64,000 nt of DNA from DATAGF01 sp963813355 (GTDB lineage Bacteria; Actinomycetota; Thermoleophilia; Miltoncostaeales; Miltoncostaeaceae): contig CAWEYS010000022.1 of the NCBI GenBank assembly GCA_963813355.1, forward strand, positions 124,001 through 188,000, given 5' to 3'. A program made the translations under genes and the position numbers. Position 1 is the stretch's first letter, and each line of letters begins with the position of its first letter. Positions 55,224 to 64,000 of the stretch are shown here, one piece after another. The notes beneath the pieces were generated by a model. That model saw only the letters and a list, made by a program, of their open reading frames with translations. It was not told the DNA's origin and searched no databases.

Positions 55224-55898
55224 TTATCTGCGGCCGCGGCTGCGGCTGTACTTGCGCTGCTTGCGGCGCCGGCGGGCGGCGCGCTCCTCTGCGGTGTAGC
55301 CCTCGGCGCGGAACGGTAGCCCGAGGTGCCCCAGGAGCGCCCGGCCCTCGCGGTCGGTCTTCGCCGTCGTCGTGATCGTCACGTTGAGCCCGCGCGACTG
55401 GTCGATGCGGTCGTAGTCGATCTCCGGGAAGATCGTCTGCTCGCGCAGGCCCAGGTTGTAGTTGCCCCGGCCGTCGAAGCCGTCCGGGTTGATGCCGCGG
55501 AAGTCGCGGATGCGGGGGAGGGCGACCGACGTGAGCCGGTCCAGGAACTCCCACATGCGGTTGCCGCGCAGGGTGACCTTGCAGCCGATCGCCATGCCCT
55601 CGCGCAGCTTGAACTGGGCGATCGACTTGCGCGCCCGCGTGATGTGCGGGCGCTGCCCGGCGATCACGGCGAGCTGCTCCATGGCGTCGTCCAGCGCCTT
55701 GCTGTTGGTCTTGGCCTCCCCCACGCCCATGGAGAGGGTGATCTTCTCGAGGCGCGGGTGCTCCATCGGCGAGCGGTAGCCGAACTCCTCCTGCAGCTGC
55801 GGGCGGATCTCCTGCTCGTAGAGCAGCCGCATGCGCGCCGGGGGGACCGGCGTCGCCGGGGCCTCGGGCTCCGCGACCTGCGTCGTCTCGTCGGCCAT
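55224..55898 (-). CDS. rplE: 50S ribosomal protein L5
   Basis: 224 residues: an N-terminal Glu/Ala/Pro extension of about 25 residues (ADETTQVAEPEAPATPVPP) precedes the L5 core: LYEQEIRPQLQEEFGYRSPMEHPRLEKITLSMGVGEA, ITRARKSIAQFKLREGMAIGCKVTLRG, PRIRDFRGINPDGFDGRGNYNLGL. The C-terminal end is unusually basic (RRRRKQRKYSRSRGRR). It binds 5S rRNA. ATG overlaps the rplX stop by 1 bp. Confidence 0.97.
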   Translation of the reverse strand: MADETTQVAEPEAPATPVPPARMRLLYEQEIRPQLQEEFGYRSPMEHPRLEKITLSMGVGEAKTNSKALDDAMEQLAVIAGQRPHITRARKSIAQFKLREGMAIGCKVTLRGNRMWEFLDRLTSVALPRIRDFRGINPDGFDGRGNYNLGLREQTIFPEIDYDRIDQSRGLNVTITTTAKTDREGRALLGHLGLPFRAEGYTAEERAARRRRKQRKYSRSRGRR

Positions 55899-56212
55899 CA
55901 GTCGAGCACCTCGCCGGAGCGGACGGCCACGCGCACGCGCTCGCCGTCCTTGACCTCGATCCTCACCCGGGTGGGGCGGTTGTCCTTGGGGTCGATCAGC
56001 GCGACGTTCGACAGGTGGATCGGCGCCGGCTTCTCGATGACGCCGCCCGGCTCGTTCGGCGGGCGGGGCTTGGTGTGCCGCTTGACGATGTTGAGCCCCT
56101 CCACGAGCACGCGCTGCTCGCGGGGGTGGACCTCCATCACGAGCCCGCTCTTGCCCTTGTCCTTGCCCGAGATGCAGACGACCCGGTCGCCCTTTCGGAT
56201 GCGGGCCGGCAT
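55898..56212 (-). CDS. rplX: 50S ribosomal protein L24
   Basis: 104 residues: RIRKGDRVVCISGKDKGKSGLVMEVHPREQRVLVEGLNIVKRHTKP (KOW motif), then PGGVIEKPAPIHLSNVALIDPKDNRPTRVRIE. An early assembly protein of the 50S subunit. The ATG overlaps the rplN stop (TGATG). Confidence 0.97.
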   Translation of the reverse strand: MPARIRKGDRVVCISGKDKGKSGLVMEVHPREQRVLVEGLNIVKRHTKPRPPNEPGGVIEKPAPIHLSNVALIDPKDNRPTRVRIEVKDGERVRVAVRSGEVLD

Positions 56213-56580
56213 CAGAGGACCTCGGGGGCGAGGGAGATGATCTTCATGAAGTTCTTCTCGCGCAGCTCGCGGGCGACGGGCCCGAAGATGCGGGTGCCGC
56301 GCGGGTTCTGGGCGTTGTCGATGATGACCGCCGCGTTCTCGTCGAAGGCGATGAAGGTGCCGTCGTCGCGGCCGTGCTCCTTGCGCGTGCGCACGACCAC
56401 CGCGCGCACCAAGTCGCCCTTCTTGATGGCGCCGTTCGGCACGGCCTGCTTGACCGTGCCCACGATCACGTCCCCCACCGACGCGTAGCGCCGCTTTGAC
56501 CCGCCCAGGATGCGGATGCAGAGGATCTCGCGGGCGCCCGTGTTGTCGGCGACCCGCAGCCGTGACTCGACCTGGACCAC
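56212..56580 (-). CDS. rplN: 50S ribosomal protein L14
   Basis: 122 residues, near-invariant L14: VQVESRLRVADNTGAREILCIRILGGSKRRYASVGDVIVGTVK and FDENAAVIIDNAQNPRGTRIFGPVARELRE. GTG start overlapping the rpsQ stop by one base. Confidence 0.98.
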   Translation of the reverse strand: MVQVESRLRVADNTGAREILCIRILGGSKRRYASVGDVIVGTVKQAVPNGAIKKGDLVRAVVVRTRKEHGRDDGTFIAFDENAAVIIDNAQNPRGTRIFGPVARELREKNFMKIISLAPEVL

Positions 56581-56858
56581 TACCGCGCCTTCTCGACGAT
56601 CTCCACCAGGCGCCAGCGCTTCTGGCGCGACAGCGGGCGGCTCTCGGCGATGCGCACGATGTCGCCCTCGGAGGCCTCGTTGCGCTCGTCGTGGGCGTGC
56701 AGCTTCGACGAGCGGCGCACGGTCTTCCCGTAGACCGGGTGCGGCCGGGCCGTCTCGAGCAGCACGGTGATGGTCTTGTCGCGCGCGGCCGACACCACGA
56801 TGCCCTGGCGGGTCTTGCGGCGGCTGACCGACTCCTGGGGCGTCGCGGCGGGCGTCAT
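56580..56858 (-). CDS. rpsQ: 30S ribosomal protein S17
   Basis: 92 residues: RKTRQGIVVSAARDKTITVLLETARPHPVYGKTVRRSSKLHAHDE then EGDIVRIAESRPLSRQKRWRLVEIVEKAR, the complete S17 OB fold. ATG 56858 overlaps the rpmC stop (ATGA). The upstream continuation of the frame is rpmC and rplP in another phase. Confidence 0.97.
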   Translation of the reverse strand: MTPAATPQESVSRRKTRQGIVVSAARDKTITVLLETARPHPVYGKTVRRSSKLHAHDERNEASEGDIVRIAESRPLSRQKRWRLVEIVEKAR

Positions 56859-57049
56859 GCCGCCAGCTCCCGCTCGCGGGCGACCGTGAGCAGGCGCGCG
56901 ATCTCGCGCCGGCGCGCCGACAGCTCCGACACGCGCTCGAGCGAGCCCGACGCGTGCTGGAAGCGCAGGTTGAAGTACGCCTCGCGGGCCTCGCCCAGGG
57001 CGCGCTCGAGCTCGTCGTCGGACAGGTCTCTGATCTCGTTCGCGGTCAT
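56855..57049 (-). CDS. rpmC: 50S ribosomal protein L29
   Basis: 64 residues, two helices: LSDDELERALGEAREAYFNLRFQHASGSLERVSELSARRREIARLLTVARER. Normal length; located near the tunnel exit with L23. Start ATG follows the rplP stop by 3 bp. Confidence 0.96.
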   Translation of the reverse strand: MTANEIRDLSDDELERALGEAREAYFNLRFQHASGSLERVSELSARRREIARLLTVARERELAA

Positions 57050-57052
57050 CCC

Positions 57053-57462
57053 TCAGCCTTCGCGCGTCACGAACTTGCAGCGGATCGGGAGCTTGTTCGC
57101 CGCGAGGCGCATGGCGTCGCGCGCCAGCGGCTCGGGGACACCCGACAGCTCGAACATCACCTTCCCCGGCTTCACGACGGCCACCCAGGTCTCGGGCGAG
57201 CCCTTGCCGGAGCCCATGCGGGTCTCGGCCGGCTTCTTGGTCACCGGAAGCTGGGGGAAGAGGTTGATCCACACCTTGCCGCCACGCTTGATGCGGCGCG
57301 TCATGGCGATACGGGCCGCCTCGATCTGGCGGTTCGTGATCCAGGCCGGCTCCAGGGCCTTGAGGCCGTACTCGCCGAAGTGGACCTCGTGGTGGCCCTT
57401 CGCCAGGCCGCGCCGGCGTCCCCGGTGGCTCTTGCGGAACTTGGTGCGCTTGGGCATCAGCA

Positions 57463-57463
<1 letters not shown>
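57053..57463 (-). CDS. rplP: 50S ribosomal protein L16
   Basis: 136 residues: MLMPKRTKFRKSHRGRRRG, HFGEYGLKALEPAWITNRQIEAARIAMTRRIKRGGKVWI, ETRMGSGKGSPETWVAVVKPGKVMFELSGV. L16 organises the tRNA A-site region. ATG 57463 overlaps the rpsC stop (TGATG) and gives the usual MLMPKR start; ATG 57457 is possible. Confidence 0.97.
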
Positions 57464-58290
<827 letters not shown>

Positions 58291-58318
58291 CAGTGAACCG
58301 CCCAGTGACGTTGGTGGC

Positions 58319-58425
58319 GTTCTGGCCGCGAAAATCCCGCGGGGCAAGGACGCAGGGGAGGCCGATGGTGCCCATCGGCCGAGCCGAGGACGCCGCATCC
58401 GCGATGATTTGCAGCGAGCCAGAAC
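58319..58425 (-). repeat. Structured intergenic element, copy B (rplV-rpsC gap)
   Basis: On the plus strand: outer stem GTTCTGGC (58319-58326)/GCCAGAAC (58418-58425); CCGCG-7 nt-CGCGG; the 19-mer GGCAAGGACGCAGGGGAGG (58343-58361) identical to copy A; hairpin CCGATGG-TGC-CCATCGG (58362-58378); CCGAGCCGAGGACGCCGCATC. Outer and internal stems differ from copy A in sequence but remain paired. The element fills most of the 163-bp gap between rplV and rpsC. Confidence 0.75.
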
Positions 58426-58453
58426 CCGCCGAATGTTGCTGGGTGGTTCACGC

Positions 58454-58819
58454 CTAGCTCTCGATCTCGGCGAGGCCGATCGTGATGTGGCAGGTGCGCT
58501 TGTGGATGCTCGTCGCGCGGCCCATGGCCCGTGGACGGTAGCGCTTGAGGGTCGGCCCCTCGTCGACCGTCACGCGCGCGAGCACCAGCTCGCGCGGGTC
58601 GAGGCCGTGGTTGTGGTCGGCGTTGGCGATGGCCGACTGCAGCACCTTGCGCACCGGCACCGCCGCCGCACGCGTGCTGTAGGCCAGGATCGCCTGGGCG
58701 TCCGCCACCGACTTGCCGCGCACGAGGTCGGCCACCAGCCGCGCCTTGCGGGCCGAGGTGCGGACGTAGCGCGCGGTGGCCTGGACCGTCTGCGGGGCCT
58801 GGGGGGCGTCGGTGCTCAT
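58454..58819 (-). CDS. rplV: 50S ribosomal protein L22
   Basis: 121 residues: ATARYVRTSARKARLVADLVRGKSVADAQAIL, VLQSAIANADHNHGLDPRELVLARVTVDEGPTLKRYRPRAMGRA with the hairpin loop that lines the exit tunnel (site of macrolide resistance changes). The ATG overlaps the rpsS stop (ATGA). Confidence 0.97.
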   Translation of the reverse strand: MSTDAPQAPQTVQATARYVRTSARKARLVADLVRGKSVADAQAILAYSTRAAAVPVRKVLQSAIANADHNHGLDPRELVLARVTVDEGPTLKRYRPRAMGRATSIHKRTCHITIGLAEIES

Positions 58820-59100
58820 CGGCGGATGGTGGAGGTGCGGTCGGAGCCGGCGTGGCCGCGGTAGGTGCGCGTGGGCGCGAACTCGCCCAGCTTGTGGCCC
58901 ACCATGCTCTCGCTGATGAAGACGGGGACGTGCTTGCGGCCGTCGTGGATGGCGATCGTGTGTCCGACCATCTCGGGGAAGATCGTGGACGAGCGCGACC
59001 AGGTGCGGACGATCCGCTTCTCGTTGGCCGTGTTCATCTCCTCGATCCGCTTGAGCAGCTTCGGGTCGACGAACGGGCCCTTCTTGAGTGACCGACCCAT
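58816..59100 (-). CDS. rpsS: 30S ribosomal protein S19
   Basis: 94 residues: GRSLKKGPFVDPKLLKRIEEMN, TWSRSSTIFPEMVGHTIAIHDGRKHVPVFISESMVGHKLGEFAPTRTYRGH. Complete; binds 16S rRNA head with S13. Start ATG is 3 bp after the rplB stop. Confidence 0.98.
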   Translation of the reverse strand: MGRSLKKGPFVDPKLLKRIEEMNTANEKRIVRTWSRSSTIFPEMVGHTIAIHDGRKHVPVFISESMVGHKLGEFAPTRTYRGHAGSDRTSTIRR

Positions 59101-59103
59101 GCG

Positions 59104-59952
<849 letters not shown>

Positions 59953-59958
59953 GGCGGC

Positions 59959-60261
59959 CTACGCCCCCTCGAACAGCTCGATGGTGTCGCCGGGCCGCAG
60001 CTCGACGATGGCCTTCTTCCAGCCCGGGCGCCGCCCGCGCGAGAAGCCGCGGCGCTTGGGCTTGCTCCTGACGGTGACGGTGCGCACGTCGGTGACCGTG
60101 ACGTCGAAGAGGTCCTCGATCGCCTGGCGGATCTCCGTCTTGTGCGCGCCGTCGAGCACGCGGAACGTGTACTGGTTGTGCGCCTGCACGAGCTGGAAGC
60201 TCTTCTCGGAGATGACGGGGCGCACGATCACGCGCCGGATGTCGTCGCGCAGCGAGCTCAC
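59959..60261 (-). CDS. rplW: 50S ribosomal protein L23
   Basis: 100 residues: VIVRPVISEKSFQLVQAHNQYTFRVLDGAHKTEIRQAIEDLFDVTVTDVRTV and KPKRRGFSRGRRPGWKKAIVELRPGDTIELFEGA. Docking site for trigger factor and SRP. GTG start overlaps the rplD stop (GTGA). Confidence 0.97.
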   Translation of the reverse strand: MSSLRDDIRRVIVRPVISEKSFQLVQAHNQYTFRVLDGAHKTEIRQAIEDLFDVTVTDVRTVTVRSKPKRRGFSRGRRPGWKKAIVELRPGDTIELFEGA

Positions 60262-61337
60262 GAGGCCTCCTCCCCGTCCGCCTCGGCGGCCGGCTCCTCC
60301 GCCGCGGGCTCCTTGGCCGGCGGCTTCTTGGCCGCGGGCTTCTTCGCTGCGGGCTTCTTGGCGGGCGGCTTCTTGGCCCGGGGCTTGGGCGCGGGCTTCT
60401 CCTCCTCGACCGGCTCCTCGGCGACGGGCTCGGCCGGCTCCTCGGCGGCCGGCTCCTCCTCGGCGACGGGCTCCTCGACGGGGGCCTCGGGCTCCGCGGG
60501 GGCGGGCTCCTCGACGATCGCGGCCTCGGCGGCCTCGGGCTCAGCGGCCTCGGGCTCGGCGGCCTCGGGCTCGGCGGCCTCGGGCTCGGCCTCGGCGGCG
60601 GCCTCTGCCTCGGGCTCGGGGGGCGGCGCCACGGTCTTGGGCGTCGCCTTGGGCGTGGCCTTCTTGCGCGGCTTCGGCTTGCGCTTGGGCTCCACCGCCT
60701 CGACCTCGGCGGGCCCGCCGCAGATCCGCTCCCAGACCGCGCGCTCGACCAGGATGGCCTGGGCGGCGACGACGTCCACGGTCTCGAGCTCCACGGCCGC
60801 CAAGACGAGGACGCCCGCCAGGTTGCGGAAGGAGCGCCCCTCGACCGAGTCGGCATCCTCCAGCACGATCAGGAGAGGGCGGCCCCCCAGGGCGTCCGAG
60901 GCCTGGCGCAGGTACTCGGCCGCGCGCTTGGTCGAGGGCGCGTCCCAGCCCGTCGGGTCCATCAGCGCCGCGGTGCCGCGCTCGGCCTGGGCCCGCAGGG
61001 CGGCGCGGAAGGCCTGCGCGCGCACCTTGCGGTTGACCTTGCCGCCGTAGCTGCGCGGCGTGGGCCCGAAGACGATGCCGCCGCCGGTCCACTGGGGGGA
61101 GCGGATGGAGCCCTGGCGGGCGCGCCCGGTGCCCTTCTGGCGCCACGGCTTCGCGCCCCCTCCGCGCACCTTGCCGCGCGTGAGCGTCGACGCGCTGCTG
61201 GCGCGGCGGGCCGCGAGCTCCGCGACCACGGTCTCGTGGATGAGGTGCTGCTTGATCGGCTGCCCGGCGATCGCCTCGGCGAGCGCCGCGCGGCCGACGG
61301 TCACGCCGTCGGCGTCGAGGAGCGGGAGCGGCGTCAC
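60258..61337 (-). CDS. rplD: 50S ribosomal protein L4 with a ~150-residue acidic/Lys-Pro-Ala C-terminal extension
   Basis: 359 residues against about 205 in most bacteria. The core (1 to ~207) is normal: ASTLTRGKVRGGGAKPWRQKGTGRARQGSIRSPQWTGGGIVFGPTPRSY (tunnel loop) and LETVDVVAAQAILVERAVWE. After it come a basic KRKPKPRKKATPKATPK stretch, then Glu/Ala/Pro repeats (EAAEP units) and finally AAKKP/AKKPP repeats with an acidic end. Frame, overlap with rplW (GTGA) and repeat periodicity show the extension is coding. GTG start overlaps rplC. Confidence 0.96.
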   Translation of the reverse strand: MTPLPLLDADGVTVGRAALAEAIAGQPIKQHLIHETVVAELAARRASSASTLTRGKVRGGGAKPWRQKGTGRARQGSIRSPQWTGGGIVFGPTPRSYGGKVNRKVRAQAFRAALRAQAERGTAALMDPTGWDAPSTKRAAEYLRQASDALGGRPLLIVLEDADSVEGRSFRNLAGVLVLAAVELETVDVVAAQAILVERAVWERICGGPAEVEAVEPKRKPKPRKKATPKATPKTVAPPPEPEAEAAAEAEPEAAEPEAAEPEAAEPEAAEAAIVEEPAPAEPEAPVEEPVAEEEPAAEEPAEPVAEEPVEEEKPAPKPRAKKPPAKKPAAKKPAAKKPPAKEPAAEEPAAEADGEEAS

Positions 61338-61954
61338 TCGGGCCTCACGATCACGATGCCGTCGATCCCGCCGGGCACCGCGCCGCGCACCAGCAGCAGG
61401 TTGCGCTGGGGGTCGCGGTCGACGATCTGCAGGCCGCGCTGGGTGACCTGGCGCGCGCCCATGTGACCGCTCATCCGCATGCCCTTGAAGACGCGGGCCG
61501 GGTAGGCGGCGGCGCCGATCGAGCCGGGCTGGCGGATGTTGTGCGAGCCGTGGCTCTTGGGCCCGCGCTTGAAGTTGTGGCGCTTGATGGTGCCCGCGTA
61601 GCCCTTGCCCTTGGAGGTGCCGGTGACGCGCACCATCTGGCCCGGCTCGAAGGGCTCGACCGTGACGATGTCGCCGACGGCCACCTCGCCGCCGAGCTCC
61701 TCGGGGGAGAACTCGTGCAGGTGGCGCACCGGCGGGGCGCCGGCCTTCTTGAGGTGCCCGAGCTCGGGGCCGTTGAGCCGCTTGGGCTTGGCCGCGCCGA
61801 AGCCGAGCTGGACGGCCTCGTACCCGTCCGACTCGACCGTCTTCACCTGGGTCACCGGGCAGGGGCCGGCCTCGATCACGGTGAGCGGCACGCGCGCGCC
61901 GTCCTCCCCGAAGATCTGGGTCATCCCGAGCTTGCGTCCGATGATCGCCGGCAC
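61334..61954 (-). CDS. rplC: 50S ribosomal protein L3
   Basis: 206 residues: IIGRKLGMTQIFGEDGARVPLTVIEAGPCPVTQVKT, VTGTSKGKGYAGTIKRHNFKRGPKSHGSHNIRQPGSIG and the QRGLQIVDRDPQRNLLLVRGAVPGG end. Contacts the peptidyl-transferase centre. GTG start 8 bp after rpsJ. Confidence 0.98.
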   Translation of the reverse strand: MPAIIGRKLGMTQIFGEDGARVPLTVIEAGPCPVTQVKTVESDGYEAVQLGFGAAKPKRLNGPELGHLKKAGAPPVRHLHEFSPEELGGEVAVGDIVTVEPFEPGQMVRVTGTSKGKGYAGTIKRHNFKRGPKSHGSHNIRQPGSIGAAAYPARVFKGMRMSGHMGARQVTQRGLQIVDRDPQRNLLLVRGAVPGGIDGIVIVRPE

Positions 61955-61962
61955 GGTCGCGC

Positions 61963-62271
61963 CTAGGCCTTGATCTCGATGTCCACGCCCGCCGGGAGGT
62001 CGAGCCGCATGAGGGAGTCGACCGTGCGCGGCGTCGGCGAGTAGATGTCGATGAGCCGCTTGTGGGTGCGGATCTCGAAGTGCTCGCGCGAGTCCTTGTC
62101 CTTGAAGGGCCCGCGGATGACGCAGTAGACGTTCCGCTCCGTGGGCAGGGGCACGGGGCCGGAGATGGTCGCGCCGCTGCGCTGGGCCGTCTCCACGATC
62201 GAGGCCGCGCTCTTGTCGATCAGCTCGTGGTCGTAGGCCTTGAGCCGGATCCTGATCTTGTTCTGCTGCAC
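61963..62271 (-). CDS. rpsJ: 30S ribosomal protein S10
   Basis: 102 residues: KIRIRLKAYDHELIDKSAASIVETAQRSGATISGPVPLPTERNVYCVIRGPFKDKDSREHFEIRTHKRLIDIYSPTPRTVDSLMRLDLPAGVDIEIKA, complete S10/NusE. GTG 62271 lies only 21 nt after a strong terminator hairpin that follows tuf, so first gene of the S10 block. Confidence 0.98.
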   Translation of the reverse strand: MQQNKIRIRLKAYDHELIDKSAASIVETAQRSGATISGPVPLPTERNVYCVIRGPFKDKDSREHFEIRTHKRLIDIYSPTPRTVDSLMRLDLPAGVDIEIKA

Positions 62272-62292
62272 TCTGCCTGGGCGCCTTTCGGG

Positions 62293-62332
62293 AGAAAGAA
62301 AACCCCGCCGCCTCCTCGCGGAGGCGACGGGG
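62293..62332 (-). terminator. Rho-independent terminator between tuf and rpsJ
   Basis: In the direction of transcription: CCCCGTCGCCTCC-GCGA-GGAGGCGGCGGGG, a 12-bp stem with one mismatch, followed by TTTTCTTTC. Begins 16 nt after the tuf stop and ends about 21 nt before the rpsJ start codon. Confidence 0.88.
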
Positions 62333-62348
62333 TCTCGGGAGCTCCTGA

Positions 62349-63542
<1,194 letters not shown>

Positions 63543-63619
63543 CTGCGAACTCCTCTGGGCACTCTGCGTTACGGCACCACCGGCCGGGGCGCTCCCGGCG
63601 GGCATCCCCCTCCCGGCGC

Positions 63620-63644
63620 AAAAAGCGCGGCCCGTGGGCCGCGC
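63620..63644 (-). terminator. Terminator-like hairpin in the tuf leader (possible attenuator)
   Basis: In the tuf direction GCGCGGCCC-AC-GGGCCGCGC (perfect 9 bp) followed by TTTTT. It lies between the predicted tuf promoter and the start codon, about 80 nt before the ATG, where a normal operon terminator would not be expected because the upstream gene is divergent. Confidence 0.7.
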
Positions 63645-63676
63645 ACGTCGAACCGGGCGCTCCGTGGAGCCGAAGT

Positions 63677-63704
63677 AGGTTAGCAGAGGCAAGGCCATCG
63701 GCAA
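63677..63704 (-). promoter_or_regulatory. Predicted tuf promoter
   Basis: TTGCCG (63704-63699), 16-bp spacer, TAACCT (63682-63677) on the minus strand; start near 63670, giving a ~130-nt leader that contains the terminator-like hairpin. Confidence 0.55.
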
Positions 63705-63754
63705 GGCGGTTCGAGAGCGGGATTCCGGGCTCTCGGGCCCCCGCCGCGACGCCG

Positions 63755-63760
63755 TACGAT
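63755..63760 (+). promoter_or_regulatory. Leaderless -10 box of the FAD oxidase gene
   Basis: TACGAT ends 6 nt before the GTG start at 63767, so transcription would begin at or within a base of the start codon. No ribosome binding site is present. Confidence 0.5.
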
Positions 63761-63766
63761 CCCCCC

Positions 63767-64000
63767 GTGGAGGCCGCGCGGACAATCGCCCGACTGCGCC
63801 GCGAGGCGGCCGGCGAGGTGCGCGACGACGACGCCTCGCGCGAGCTCTACGCGGCCGACGCGAGCATCTACCGGCGCCTGCCCGTCGCGACCCTGCGGGC
63901 CGCCGGCCCCGACGACCTCGACGCCGCCGTCGCCGCCTGCCGCGAGGGTGGCGTCCCCCTCACGATGCGCGGCGCCGGCACGAGCCTCGCGGGCCAGGCC
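63767..64000 (+). CDS. FAD-linked oxidase (D-lactate dehydrogenase/GlcD-like), N-terminal part, cut by window end
   Basis: 78 residues, open to the end of the window. DDDASRELYAADASIYRRLPVATLRAAGPDDLDAAVAACREGGVPLTMRGAGTSLAGQA is the start of the PCMH-type FAD domain; RGAGTSLAGQ is the pyrophosphate-binding loop typical of D-lactate dehydrogenase (cytochrome) and GlcD proteins, often large fusions with a C-terminal Fe-S domain. The start GTG is supported by the -10 box 6 nt upstream. Confidence 0.85.
   Translation, partial: MEAARTIARLRREAAGEVRDDDASRELYAADASIYRRLPVATLRAAGPDDLDAAVAACREGGVPLTMRGAGTSLAGQA

Overview
The window is a 64-kb piece of a chromosome with very high GC (roughly 72-75%). 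It most likely comes from an actinobacterium, probably of the class Thermoleophilia (Solirubrobacterales/Gaiellales-like). Reasons: a dnaK-hsp20-grpE-dnaJ-hspR-clpB heat-shock operon with the actinobacterial repressor HspR, actinobacterial-type -10 boxes (TANNNT) 6-8 nt in front of many start codons (leaderless transcripts), a four-Cys S14, and alanine-rich proteins throughout. The class assignment is inference. No phage, IS element or CRISPR array is visible.

Layout. 1-1.2 kb: end of lon, an HxlR regulator and a flavin-binding PPOX protein. 1.2-7.9 kb: a small surface-sugar locus (CapD-like dehydratase, DUF354 protein, SDR epimerase, PLP decarboxylase, DegT aminotransferase). 7.9-16.6 kb: histidine kinase, exported phosphodiester glycosidase-like protein, DHFR-like reductase, aldo/keto reductase, GYD and MBL proteins, sulfotransferase and small membrane proteins. 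16.7-18.6 kb: a LigD-type polymerase and exonuclease III, converging. 18.7-25.9 kb: heat-shock operon on the minus strand with its promoter. 26-36.6 kb: endonuclease III-like glycosylase, cupin, GNAT, FAH hydrolase, CDP-alcohol transferase plus a GT4-PHP fusion, UDG-like protein, RNA uridine methyltransferase, a degenerate M3-peptidase-like protein and nagA. 36.8-40.7 kb: nitrilase, NifU-type protein, tRNA-Pro, PAP2 protein, small HTH protein and D-Ala-D-Ala carboxypeptidase.

40.7-63.5 kb is one nearly continuous minus-strand super-operon. It runs tuf, rpsJ-rplC-D-W-B-rpsS-rplV-rpsC-rplP-rpmC-rpsQ (S10 block), rplN-X-E-rpsZ-rpsH-rplF-R-rpsE-rpmD-rplO-secY-adk-map (spc block), rpmJ-rpsM-K-D-rpoA-rplQ (alpha block), then truA, surE, a HAD phosphatase and ligA. 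Most junctions are ATGA, GTGA or TGATG overlaps. The window ends in the start of a divergent FAD-linked oxidase.

What stands out: (1) two copies of a structured intergenic element inside the ribosomal operon (between rplE and rpsZ, and between rplV and rpsC), with a 19-nt identical core and compensatory base changes in two stems; (2) a perfect 15-bp palindromic element inserted in frame inside nagA, whose 15-mer recurs upstream of the ligD-like gene; (3) infA missing from its usual place between map and rpmJ, where a decayed surface-protein gene sits instead; (4) two probable pseudo-enzyme domains (M3 peptidase-like, PHP). At least five conserved genes, including the essential adk, carry single-base frameshifts. 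That points to residual sequence errors and means apparent pseudogenes here should be read with care.
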